DNA of 58,841 nt. Origin: Luminiphilus sp. (lineage in GTDB: Bacteria > Pseudomonadota > Gammaproteobacteria > Pseudomonadales > Halieaceae). Where the stretch lies: NCBI GenBank assembly GCA_016779445.1, contig JADHNP010000005.1:1-58841 (forward strand). The letters are read 5' to 3'. Under the pieces are notes generated by a model. The model was not told the origin of the DNA. It saw only the letters and a program-made list of their open reading frames with translations, and did no database searches. The translations under genes and the position numbers were made by a program. This document shows positions 7,660-16,312 of this stretch, one piece after another (positions within the stretch are counted from its first letter, which is position 1; every line of letters begins with the position of its first letter).

Positions 7660-8801
7660 TGGATGTTGCAATCGTAGGGTTAGGTCTACACCCGTTTGGA
7701 AGAACCGCCACGATGTCGGGTCTCGAACAAGGTGCTGCCGCCGTCAGAACAGCGCTCGCAGACGCAGGTACCGATTTTAAAACCATGCAATTCGCCTTCG
7801 GCGGTAGCCAAGACGGCGGCAATGCCGACTCGCTAGTCAATCTACTCGGGCTGACGGGACTTCAGTTCACTAATGTCGCGAACGGATGCGCCACAGGGGG
7901 GAGCTCCCTTAACGCCGCCTATTCGGCAATTAAAAGCGGTCAGTACGACGTAGGCTTAGTGGTCGGCTTTGACAAACATGCTCGAGGTGCCTTCAACCCA
8001 AAACCGGCTGAATGGGGTCTAGATGATTGGTATGGTGAGACCGGGCTCATGCTTACCACACAGTACTTTGGTATGAAGATCCAGCGCTATATGCATGACT
8101 ATGGTATTTCACGGGATACGCTGATCCGTGTTGCCGAAAAAGCCTTCCGTAACGGTGCGCTCACCCCCACTGCCTGGCGCCAGACTGCGCTGTCGTGGGA
8201 GGAGATCGAAAACGCCCCGATGGTCAGTGAACCACTGAATAAATATATGTTCTGTTCGCCTGCCGAGGGTGGCTGCGCTCTGGTGGTCTGCCGCGCCGAT
8301 ATGGCACAGCAATTCCACTCCAACCCAATTTACCTAAAAACTGCGGTCGTGCGCTCGCGAAACTACGGCAGCTTCGAAGTGTTCAGTCCATCGCAGCCGC
8401 CTGAAGTAGCCGCATCGCCAACGGTGACTGCCTCGCAAACCGCGTTCGAGTTGGCCTCAGTGGGTCCCGAGGATATCGACGTCGCACAACTACAGGATAC
8501 AGAGGTAGGGGCTGAGATTATGCACATGGCTGAGAACGGATTTTGTGCCCACGGCGAGCAGGAACAGTGGCTTGCGGAGGGCGCAACGGAGATTACGGGT
8601 CGGCTGCCCGTTAATACCGATGGCGGCTGTCTCGCCAATGGTGAGCCAGTCGGCGCTTCGGGCCTGCGGCAGGTACATGAGATCTGTGTGCAGCTCCGGG
8701 GAGAAGGAGGCGCTCGACAGGTAGCTGGCCAGCCCAAAGTTGGCTATACCCACGTGTATGGCGCACCGGGCATTAGTGGTGTCAACATTCTGACTCGATA
8801 A
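7659..8801 (+). CDS. Thiolase-like (SCP2/lipid-transfer type) acyl-CoA enzyme
   Basis: This 380-residue thiolase-superfamily protein starts at the ATG overlapping the DUF35 stop, with AAAGGAGA upstream. The first-half nucleophile region reads NGCATGG (C77). Near the C-terminus the usual thiolase GHP is replaced by NGEPVGASG, so the general-base histidine is absent at that place. This is the type annotated as lipid-transfer protein or acetyl-CoA acetyltransferase in steroid and terpenoid degraders. Together with its DUF35 partner it may be a retro-aldolase that shortens a side chain, rather than a thiolase. The family call is sure and the reaction is inferred. Confidence 0.85.
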   Translation: MDVAIVGLGLHPFGRTATMSGLEQGAAAVRTALADAGTDFKTMQFAFGGSQDGGNADSLVNLLGLTGLQFTNVANGCATGGSSLNAAYSAIKSGQYDVGLVVGFDKHARGAFNPKPAEWGLDDWYGETGLMLTTQYFGMKIQRYMHDYGISRDTLIRVAEKAFRNGALTPTAWRQTALSWEEIENAPMVSEPLNKYMFCSPAEGGCALVVCRADMAQQFHSNPIYLKTAVVRSRNYGSFEVFSPSQPPEVAASPTVTASQTAFELASVGPEDIDVAQLQDTEVGAEIMHMAENGFCAHGEQEQWLAEGATEITGRLPVNTDGGCLANGEPVGASGLRQVHEICVQLRGEGGARQVAGQPKVGYTHVYGAPGISGVNILTR

Positions 8802-8853
8802 AGCCCTCGACACAGGGTCGCGGGTACCAAAGCAGCATTTAAAGGAATAGACG

Positions 8854-10233
8854 ATGGCAAATGCAGAGCACAAGCAACAAGGAGACGGAGGCCGGTTTGT
8901 CGGCACCACTTGGCAGGATTTGCTGGATCTAGAAACAGTCGACGTACCCGACTACCTCCGCGTTCAGCATAACCCCTACATGGGAGACGAGGATCTCTCG
9001 GTAGATCGCTACATCAGCCAAGAGTTCTTCAACAGAGAAAAGGAAGAAATGTGGCCGCATGTCTGGCAAATGGCCTGCCGGGAAGAAGAAATACCCGAGC
9101 CAGGTGATCACCATGTGTACTGGATAATCGACCGAAGTGTGATCGTCACGCGCACGCCATCTGGTGAGATCAAGGGGTTCATCAATTCATGCCGGCATCG
9201 GGGACGATGCTTACGCGACGAATCAGGATCCGTTGATAAATTTCGCTGCCCTTTCCATGGCGCCACGTGGGATCTGGATGGCCAGTTCAAAGGCATACCC
9301 AACGACTGGGATTTCGAACACATCGCCGAGCGGGATATGAGTCTGCCCCAAGTCAAGGTCGACACATGGGGCGGCTTCGTCTTTATCAATTTTGATCTCA
9401 ACTGCGCGCCGCTCGAAGACTACATGGAAATCCTGCCTGACCACTTCAAGCGCTTCCCACTGGAGGAGTACTTCACGGGTGTTCATGTACAGCGGGTGAT
9501 GAACTGCAACTGGAAGGTGGGTGCCGAGGCCTTTATGGAGTCCTGGCACACCGTGGAAACTCACAAGCAGATCCTGACCTTCACCGGTGATGCGAATTCG
9601 CAATACGATTGCTGGGGCGACAACGTAAGTCGTTCGGTCACACCAATGGGGGTTGCCAGTCCACACCTGAGCGACGTGAGCGAGGAGACAATTACGCGCG
9701 ACATCCTGAAGCTCTCTGGTCGCATGGCCACGGATAGCGACGAGGGCGTCGAAATGAAAGACAGCCAAAGTGCGCGCGAGTACGTCGCCGAGATGAATCG
9801 CGAGATGTTCGAGGAAGCCGCAGGAGAAGCGTTCGACGACCCCACCATGGCTGAGCTACAGGATGCCATTCTTTACAGCCTGTTCCCCAACCTTCAAGTC
9901 TGGATTGGCTACGGTGGCAATATTGTCTATCGGTTTTTACCCAATGGGAACGATCCCGACAGCTGTATCTTTGACGTCCGCATACTTTTGCGTCACCCAA
10001 AAGGCGGCGAGCGCCCCGCTACTGTCCCCTGCACGGTGATACCGCCAGATCAGCCCTTCGCATCACACGAGGCCCTAGGCTCTCTCGGGGGGGTATTTGA
10101 TCAGGACGATGCCAACCTGCCTGCAGTTCAACGAGGGATGAAAAATTCGGCCACTGGCAAAGTCATTTTGGCGAGCTATCAAGAGAGCCGGATCAGGCAC
10201 ATGCACCAAACGATCGACAAATACCTGAGCTAG
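8854..10233 (+). CDS. Rieske non-haem iron oxygenase, large (alpha) subunit
   Basis: This second Rieske oxygenase of the cluster has 459 residues. The Rieske ligands are C113-x-H115 and C132-x2-H135. The iron site is NWKVGAEAFMESWHTVETH with H232 and H237, and E225 occupies the bridging acid position. It is longer than the 393-residue paralogue and only distantly related. AAAGGAA precedes the ATG, 52 bp after the thiolase-like gene, so it is probably the third gene of the DUF35 operon. No beta subunit or dedicated reductase adjoins it. It probably hydroxylates a ring carbon; the substrate is unknown. Confidence 0.92.
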   Translation: MANAEHKQQGDGGRFVGTTWQDLLDLETVDVPDYLRVQHNPYMGDEDLSVDRYISQEFFNREKEEMWPHVWQMACREEEIPEPGDHHVYWIIDRSVIVTRTPSGEIKGFINSCRHRGRCLRDESGSVDKFRCPFHGATWDLDGQFKGIPNDWDFEHIAERDMSLPQVKVDTWGGFVFINFDLNCAPLEDYMEILPDHFKRFPLEEYFTGVHVQRVMNCNWKVGAEAFMESWHTVETHKQILTFTGDANSQYDCWGDNVSRSVTPMGVASPHLSDVSEETITRDILKLSGRMATDSDEGVEMKDSQSAREYVAEMNREMFEEAAGEAFDDPTMAELQDAILYSLFPNLQVWIGYGGNIVYRFLPNGNDPDSCIFDVRILLRHPKGGERPATVPCTVIPPDQPFASHEALGSLGGVFDQDDANLPAVQRGMKNSATGKVILASYQESRIRHMHQTIDKYLS

Positions 10234-10283
10234 GTTTTAAAGCAAAATCGGCTTCTAAACCCAGATCAAAAGCCATCGGCAAC

Positions 10284-10319
10284 GGGTCGGTTGCGGCCCA
10301 TCACATCTCGCAACGACCC
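10284..10319. terminator. Hairpin between convergent genes
   Basis: GGGTCGGTTGCG pairs with CGCAACGACCC, leaving one bulged G and a 13-base loop. There is no T-run on either side, so it is not a standard rho-independent terminator. Its place between two gene ends suggests transcript termination or 3' end protection. Confidence 0.45.
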
Positions 10320-10349
10320 AGGATGCGCCAGCATGTGCTTCAGGTGTTT

Positions 10350-10754
10350 CTATTCGCCTTGACTGTAATACGCCCACGCGTCTGAGATGGGTTTGGCGTC
10401 GAAATAATAGGGACGGATCTCGCACACTTTATCACCCCTCAAACGAAAGACTTCGGCGAGCTGTGCCGGCGCCAAATCTGGGTTCTCGAAACGGAAGGAG
10501 ATCAAATTAACAACGTAATCACCTCCAACCGTCATGCCTTCGGGCTCAAGGTCCGCCACTTTCAGCGTACCGAAAACGTGCGAGTAAAGCTCTCTAAGCG
10601 CCGTTTTACCTCGATACTCACCCGCCATCGGTAAGTCGTCGGCCTCACGAATAAAAAAATCATCCGTTAACAGTAATTCCACCGCATCAAAATCGCCCGC
10701 ACCTGATTTGGCATATAGCGACTCGACCAATGCCAGCTTTTCCTCATTTGTCAT
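10350..10754 (-). CDS. NTF2/SnoaL-like domain protein
   Basis: This 134-residue SnoaL-like cone-fold protein carries an N-terminal helix (KLALVESLYAKSGAGD), LLTDDFFIREADDLP and a C-terminal VCEIRPYYFDAKPI strand pair. GGGGAAGA precedes the ATG. It lies 80 bp downstream of an acyl-CoA dehydrogenase on the same strand, probably in one operon. Little sequence is shared with the SnoaL-like protein at 5081. Possible roles are an isomerase, a hydratase or an accessory subunit; I cannot choose between them. Confidence 0.78.
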   Translation of the reverse strand: MTNEEKLALVESLYAKSGAGDFDAVELLLTDDFFIREADDLPMAGEYRGKTALRELYSHVFGTLKVADLEPEGMTVGGDYVVNLISFRFENPDLAPAQLAEVFRLRGDKVCEIRPYYFDAKPISDAWAYYSQGE

Positions 10755-10834
10755 TGTCTTCCCCTAGTCTGCATTAAATGTTGTCCCGTTGACCCAACGC
10801 TTAGGCGACACCCACTTCGGACCGTCCTCTTTTT

Positions 10835-12061
10835 TTAGCTTTCATGGGCATAGCGCTGGATAACGCGCTTCCCCAAGGCCATCTGATGCACTTCATCCGG
10901 CCCATCCGCCTGTCGGCACCAACGCGCATAGTTAAATTGTTCCGCCATACACCAATCTTCTGTCAGTCCTCCAGCGCCATGCATTTGCATGCAGCGATCA
11001 ATCAGATTCTGAACCATCAGCGGCACGCTGATTTTAGTCGCTGAAATCAGCTCGATAGAAGGCTTCACTCCCTGTCGGTCGATATGCCAACACGTTTTAT
11101 GAACTAACAATCTCGCCATCTCTAATTCTGCATAGCTCTTGGCAATATTCTCGCGGATCGACTGATGCTGACTGAGTTTCTTACCAAAAGTCTCTCGATC
11201 CTCGACCCGCTGGCAGGCCAATTCCAATGATCGCTGGGCGGCACCAATCAGACGCATACAGTGGTGCATCCGCCCCGGCGCAAGACGACTTTGGGCAATT
11301 TCGAAGCCCCTGCCCTCACCCAGCAACAAATTATCCAGAGGCACGCGAACATCAGTGAAGATCACTTCGGCATGGCCGATAGGCGCATCGTCATAGCCCA
11401 AGGTCGTCAGCGGCCGCCTTACCGCGACTCCGGGCGTATCTTTGGGTACCAGAATTTGTGTCTGCTGCAGGTGTCGATTGGGATTTTCTGCGTCACTTTT
11501 GCCCATCACGATAAAAATCTTGCAACGCTCATAGGGTGCGCCGGTTATGAACCATTTGTGTCCGTTGAGCACCCACTCATCACCATCACGACGAATATCT
11601 AATTGGATATTGGTCGCGTCACTCGAGGCAACCTGCGGTTCAGTCATAGCATAGGAAGAACGGATTTCGCCTCCAAGCAATGGTTCGAGCCACGCTTTCT
11701 TTTGCGCCTCGGTACCGAACTTCATCAGCACCTCCATATTTCCCGTGTCGGGCGCATTACAATTAAAAACCTCGGGTGACCAGATAACGCGACCCATTTC
11801 TTCTGCCAGAGGAGCGTAATCCAGAAAGCTCATCCCGCCATGTTCACTGTGCTCGGCAAATTCGGGGGGAACAAATAGATTCCAAAGGCCCGCGCTGCGA
11901 GCTTTATCCTTTAAATCTTCTACCAGCGGCATGGACGCGAAACGATTCTCAGCACTCTGCAGCGCCTCACGGTGCGCAGTCTCTGCCGAATAGATGTGTT
12001 CTGCCATGAACGCTTTAAGCTCACCGAGAATGTTCGCGCTCTTTTCACTGGGGACGATCAT
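10835..12061 (-). CDS. Acyl-CoA dehydrogenase (ACAD10/11-like)
   Basis: This 408-residue flavoprotein has the acyl-CoA dehydrogenase signatures SYAMTEPQVASSDATN and NGHKWFITGA in the middle domain, and HGAGGLTEDW near the C-terminus. The VASSDATN form is typical of the ACAD10/11-like branch, whose members act on branched or 4-hydroxylated acyl-CoAs. AGAGG precedes the ATG. It is divergent from the CoA ligase across operator copy D and is followed by a SnoaL-like gene. It would introduce a double bond next to the thioester and pass electrons to ETF. Confidence 0.92.
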   Translation of the reverse strand: MIVPSEKSANILGELKAFMAEHIYSAETAHREALQSAENRFASMPLVEDLKDKARSAGLWNLFVPPEFAEHSEHGGMSFLDYAPLAEEMGRVIWSPEVFNCNAPDTGNMEVLMKFGTEAQKKAWLEPLLGGEIRSSYAMTEPQVASSDATNIQLDIRRDGDEWVLNGHKWFITGAPYERCKIFIVMGKSDAENPNRHLQQTQILVPKDTPGVAVRRPLTTLGYDDAPIGHAEVIFTDVRVPLDNLLLGEGRGFEIAQSRLAPGRMHHCMRLIGAAQRSLELACQRVEDRETFGKKLSQHQSIRENIAKSYAELEMARLLVHKTCWHIDRQGVKPSIELISATKISVPLMVQNLIDRCMQMHGAGGLTEDWCMAEQFNYARWCRQADGPDEVHQMALGKRVIQRYAHES

Positions 12062-12154
12062 GATCTACCTCTTTGCCACTAACAGGTTTGATGAGTTCTC
12101 TCGCGCACCGCAATCCCGAAGGCCGGACCTGACCGACCAACGAATACGATAAAC

Positions 12155-12196
12155 AAGCAAGTTGGTTTGTTTTTAGCTTTAGTCATACTATATAGT
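12155..12196 (+). promoter_or_regulatory. Putative TetR operator, copy D, with rightward promoter
   Basis: The plus strand of 12155-12174 reads AAGCAAGTTGGTTTGTTTTT, the same palindrome as copies A-C but in the other orientation. TTGTTT at 12167-12172 could be a -35 and TATAGT at 12191-12196 the -10 (18-bp spacer). The 268-bp gap between the dehydrogenase and the ligase shows nothing else recognisable. Confidence 0.65.
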
Positions 12197-12329
12197 CATC
12201 GCAAGCAGACAGAAACTCCCGAATGCCCATCGAAGCCACCGAGCTCGGCCTAGGCCACATTTATGGGACCGTTCAGCAGGGACAAAACAGAGTAAAACAC
12301 ACATATAGCGATAGCGTCGCAGGGAAACC

Positions 12330-13934
12330 ATGGACCTGATTACCGATACGACCTACCGAAACGTGACCTTGGCGCAAGTCGCCGCGGCGCGCGCAACAGA
12401 GCGCCCCAATGAGACCGCGCTGCGCTTTGACTCTGGCCACACGTTAAGCTTCGCAGAAGCGTGGCGACAAGCCAATGCGCTTGCAATTCAGATTCAGCGA
12501 CTTGGGGTAACCGCGGGCGCCACGCTTACCTTTCAATTACCCAATGTTCCCGAATCCGTCCCGGTTGCCATTGCGGCCTCCATCTGTGGGCTGGTCATAA
12601 ATCCAGTAGTCCCTATCTATCGCGGCAAAGAACTGGGATTTATCCTGAATGATGCCAAAAGCGAGATACTGTTCATTCCACACCGTATCCGTGGCTTCGA
12701 CTATGTCGATATGATCACTTCACTGAGGCCGTCACTGCCGCACCTCCGGCACGTGATCTGTTGCGGCGCAGAGGAGGACTTATCTGATGACGTCCTCAGA
12801 TATGAAACGCTTATGACAGACGCCCCATCGGATCTCGCCGCAGTCACCAATGTAGACCCGAACGACACCAAGGTAATCTTGTACACGTCAGGCACCACCG
12901 GTAATCCCAAAGCCGTCCGGCACAGCCACAACACGCTGGCAAAAGCGCTGGATAACGGCGTAGACGCGTGGCAACTGGGTGAGGATGACATGATGCTCAT
13001 GCCCTCACCTGTGACCCACGTAACAGGCTATGTGAACGGTATCGAGCTGCCTTTCTTCACCGAGTGCAAGGTCTTACTCATGGAAAGCTGGGTTGTCGAT
13101 AAAGCCATCCCATTGATAGAACGCTATCGGGCGACGAGTTGCGTGAGTGCAACCCCATTTTTACGCGAACTGGTTGATGCTTGCAGAGACCAGAGGAAAA
13201 CGCTCCCGGGATTTCGGATCTTCGCTTGTGGCGGTGCGGCTGTCCCGGCAGCACTAATTTATGAGGCCAATGAGGTGCTCGCTGATTGTCGCGCCGTGAG
13301 GGTCTATGGCTCGACAGAGGTCCCCCTGGTAACAGTGGGCTTTATAAAAGAGGACGAGACCCAACTGGCGGCTGAAACCGACGGCAAAGTCTGCAATTAC
13401 GATGTGCGGATTTGCAATGACGAGGGCGTGGATGTAGGTCTCAATACAGAGGGTGAAATTTGGGTTCGCGGACCAGCCATGATGCAGGGGTACCGAGAAA
13501 CATCGCAAAATGAAGCGGCTTTCTCCGAAGATGGCTTCTTCAAGACCGGCGATATTGGGCAGCTCTTGGACACACATGCCATCGTGATCACGGACCGCAA
13601 GAAAGACATTATCATTCGCGGGGGCGAAAACTTGTCGGCCCGCGAGATCGAAGAGGCGGTTATGCAACACCCGGATGTGATGGAGGCCGCGGCGGTATCA
13701 GCACCGCATCGTCGCCTCGGGGAAGGTGTCGCGATATTCATTACACTATACGAGGGGGGGACTGCCCCAACGCTGGAGGCCCTTGCGACACTGTGCAGCC
13801 AGCTTCAGTTGGCCAAGCAAAAGTGGCCTCAGTGGCTGGGCGTGACCCCGGAAATGCCCAAGACCCCCTCAGGTAAAATCCAAAAATCCGTGCTGCGCCA
13901 ATCGTTGCAAGATCAGGGCGTATTGCTAGGCTAG
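12330..13934 (+). CDS. Acyl-CoA synthetase, cyclohexanecarboxylate-CoA ligase-like
   Basis: This 534-residue class I adenylate-forming enzyme has its P-loop at residues 185-196 (YTSGTTGNPKAV), the YGSTE motif, the hinge region DRKKDIIIRGGENLS and the catalytic lysine in PSGKIQK. It resembles ligases for alicyclic or medium-chain acids. It would activate a free carboxylic acid with ATP and CoA and so start the pathway. AGGGA precedes the ATG. It is first in a rightward operon with two acyl-CoA dehydrogenases and an SDR, under operator copy D. Confidence 0.92.
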   Translation: MDLITDTTYRNVTLAQVAAARATERPNETALRFDSGHTLSFAEAWRQANALAIQIQRLGVTAGATLTFQLPNVPESVPVAIAASICGLVINPVVPIYRGKELGFILNDAKSEILFIPHRIRGFDYVDMITSLRPSLPHLRHVICCGAEEDLSDDVLRYETLMTDAPSDLAAVTNVDPNDTKVILYTSGTTGNPKAVRHSHNTLAKALDNGVDAWQLGEDDMMLMPSPVTHVTGYVNGIELPFFTECKVLLMESWVVDKAIPLIERYRATSCVSATPFLRELVDACRDQRKTLPGFRIFACGGAAVPAALIYEANEVLADCRAVRVYGSTEVPLVTVGFIKEDETQLAAETDGKVCNYDVRICNDEGVDVGLNTEGEIWVRGPAMMQGYRETSQNEAAFSEDGFFKTGDIGQLLDTHAIVITDRKKDIIIRGGENLSAREIEEAVMQHPDVMEAAAVSAPHRRLGEGVAIFITLYEGGTAPTLEALATLCSQLQLAKQKWPQWLGVTPEMPKTPSGKIQKSVLRQSLQDQGVLLG

Positions 13935-13959
13935 GTGCGAATCAGCGAGGACCCAAAAA

Positions 13960-15159
13960 GTGAATGCATCCAACCCCTATCCTGGCGATTACAGCGCCTT
14001 CAGAGAGTCGGTTCGCGAATTTCTCGCAGTCGGTCTCACGCCAGAGTTGGCGCGCGCAGGTGAGCGCACTACCAGCGTTTTTTCCGACTTTGAGGCCGGC
14101 CGCCAGTGGCAGAGCATTCTGCATGCAAAAGGCTGGGGTGCCCCAGAGTGGCCACTGGAGCACGGTGGGACGGGCTGGGATATTCAGCAACGTTATATTT
14201 TTCTTGAGGAATGCAGACTAGCGAATGCACCCAATCCAGTGATGATGGGCGTGCAGATGCTTGGGCCGATGCTAATGCATTTTGGAACCGAGGCTCAGAA
14301 GAGCGCCTATTTACCGGGCATCATCTCGGGAGATGACGTTTGGTGTCAGGGATATTCAGAGCCTGGATCTGGGTCAGACCTCGCCTCACTGAAGACAACG
14401 GCCGATCGTGACGGCGATGAGTACGTGGTAAATGGCACCAAAATCTGGACCAGTATGGCGCATTACGCCAACTGGATTTTTTGTCTGGTTCGCACAGACA
14501 AAAGTGTCAAACCTCAAGCCGGCATCAGTTTTTTACTGATTGATATGGCGACTCCCGGCATCACGGTAACCCCGTTTTCGAGCCTCGATGGCGAAATTGA
14601 ACAGTGCCAGGTGTTCTTTGAAGATGCCCGAGTTCCCGTCAGCAACCTGTTGGGCGAGGAAAATCAGGGCTGGACCGTCGCCAAATATCTACTTGAATTC
14701 GAACGAGGCGGGCAACACTTCACCATTGATCTCAAGAAGCAGCTTCGGAAATTACGACGTCTGATCGGCAGCGAAGCCAATGCGGCAGCAGAAGACCCCA
14801 CTTTTGTGTACCGAATAGCCGAGACCGAAATCGATGTAATGGCTCTGGAACAAACAGAGCTGCGCATTAAAGGCACCGTAGCCGCTGGCGAGCATCCGGG
14901 CGCCCTCTCCTCCCTCGTCAAAGTGTCGGGCACAGAGCTTGGCCAACAGTGTGCAGAACTACTGATAGAGGCGGCAGGTCAGGGCGCAATGCCATGGCAA
15001 AGCGAGGTGTTATCGCCGGAATACGAAGGACCCACTGCTGCACCCGAGGAGTGTGTCACCACTATGGCCGAATACATCAACAGTCGGTCAACCACGATCT
15101 ACGGCGGTACCGCAGAGATACAGCGCGGCATCATTGCCAAGCATGTTCTTGGCCTATAA
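13960..15159 (+). CDS. Acyl-CoA dehydrogenase, large subunit of a probable heteromeric pair
   Basis: This 399-residue acyl-CoA dehydrogenase shows YSEPGSGSDLASL, NGTKIWTSMAHYANW and a C-terminal IYGGTAEIQRGIIAKHVLG, the full set of FAD- and substrate-binding signatures. The GTG start at 13960 has GCGAGGA nine bases upstream; the ATG at 13964 is in another frame. A second, shorter dehydrogenase begins 15 bp after its stop. Such pairs form alpha2-beta2 enzymes in steroid side-chain and pimeloyl-CoA degradation, acting on bulky acyl-CoAs. Confidence 0.92.
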   Translation: MNASNPYPGDYSAFRESVREFLAVGLTPELARAGERTTSVFSDFEAGRQWQSILHAKGWGAPEWPLEHGGTGWDIQQRYIFLEECRLANAPNPVMMGVQMLGPMLMHFGTEAQKSAYLPGIISGDDVWCQGYSEPGSGSDLASLKTTADRDGDEYVVNGTKIWTSMAHYANWIFCLVRTDKSVKPQAGISFLLIDMATPGITVTPFSSLDGEIEQCQVFFEDARVPVSNLLGEENQGWTVAKYLLEFERGGQHFTIDLKKQLRKLRRLIGSEANAAAEDPTFVYRIAETEIDVMALEQTELRIKGTVAAGEHPGALSSLVKVSGTELGQQCAELLIEAAGQGAMPWQSEVLSPEYEGPTAAPEECVTTMAEYINSRSTTIYGGTAEIQRGIIAKHVLGL

Positions 15160-15174
15160 ACGGAATAACTGAGG

Positions 15175-16263
15175 ATGACCGAAGACCAGACCTTATTGCA
15201 CGATGCCTCTGACCGGTATCTGCGCGACAGTTATGACTTCAACGCACGGCGTGAGCGGATCGCACTGGGCGTCTACACCGACCCTCAGCATTGGCGGGCA
15301 TTCGCGGAGATGGGATGGCTTGCGCTTCCGGTACCTGAAAACTTCGATGGCTTGGGATTGGGCACCCGCGAGTGTGCGATTCTGGCTGAACTTTGCGGCC
15401 AATATCTCATCACCGAGCCGCTCATTGACGTACTCGCTGCCGTCAGCACACTGATTGCGCCAAGTCCGCATGCAGAGCGGTGGCTAGGTCAGGTGGTTGG
15501 GGGCGAACTCATCACCGTAGCGGGAATCGATGAGGGCGCCGGTCAGCGTAGCAAAAGCCCCTCCACCAAACTCACCCAAGTCGACTCCGGCTGGCGACTG
15601 ACAGGCACCAAGCAATGGATCAACGCCGGACCATCAGCGACGCATTTTATTGTTCTGGCCACGGTTGAAGAGGGGTTAGCGTGGGTGATCTGCCCTCGCG
15701 ATGCGGCGGGCGTCGATTGTGAGGATTTTCCAACCCATGATGGCCGCGGTGGTACCAACTGCGCATTCAACACCGCGATTGAGGAGAACCAGATACTGCT
15801 CTCGGGTGCGCCGGCACAATCGGCTTTGGACGCATATCGGGAACTGGCGATGATACTGAGCAGCGCAGAAACACTGGGCGCCGCCCATGCCGCGCTCGAT
15901 ACCACCGTGGAATACACCAAACAGCGTGTTCAATTTGGTCAACCACTATCGTCTTTTCAGGCCTTACAACACCGCATGGCCAATATGCTCATTCAAATAG
16001 AACTGACGCGTTCCTTGGTCTATGCCGCCTGCGACGCTGCGGATGGGGATACTCCAGATCAATCCCGCTTTGCTCGCGCTGCAAAAGTCAAAGCCAGTTC
16101 GGTAGGGCGCAAAGTGTCACAAGAGGCGATTCAGCTTCACGGCGGCATCGCCACCACGGATGAGTATATTGTTGGGCACTTTTTCAAACGCATTACTGCG
16201 CTCGATAGCTGGGTCTGCTCACGAGGCGAAGCACTTAAAGAATTTATGGCATTAAGCGGTTAA
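15175..16263 (+). CDS. Acyl-CoA dehydrogenase, small subunit of a probable heteromeric pair
   Basis: This 362-residue protein resembles the small subunit of pimeloyl-CoA dehydrogenase: an N-terminal RYLRDSYDFNARR, a mid-domain GTKQWINAGPSATHF, QRVQFGQPLSSFQALQHR and a C-terminal QLHGGIATTDEYIVGHFFKR. It is about 40 residues shorter than its upstream neighbour, as expected for the partner chain. The gene is 15 bp behind that neighbour, so translation may be coupled. I expect a heterotetramer with one active site per dimer, by analogy with FadE-type pairs. Confidence 0.9.
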   Translation: MTEDQTLLHDASDRYLRDSYDFNARRERIALGVYTDPQHWRAFAEMGWLALPVPENFDGLGLGTRECAILAELCGQYLITEPLIDVLAAVSTLIAPSPHAERWLGQVVGGELITVAGIDEGAGQRSKSPSTKLTQVDSGWRLTGTKQWINAGPSATHFIVLATVEEGLAWVICPRDAAGVDCEDFPTHDGRGGTNCAFNTAIEENQILLSGAPAQSALDAYRELAMILSSAETLGAAHAALDTTVEYTKQRVQFGQPLSSFQALQHRMANMLIQIELTRSLVYAACDAADGDTPDQSRFARAAKVKASSVGRKVSQEAIQLHGGIATTDEYIVGHFFKRITALDSWVCSRGEALKEFMALSG

Positions 16264-16312
16264 GCTTTGCCGACACCTTCGAAATATTGATGATCAACCA
16301 AGGAGAAAAATA

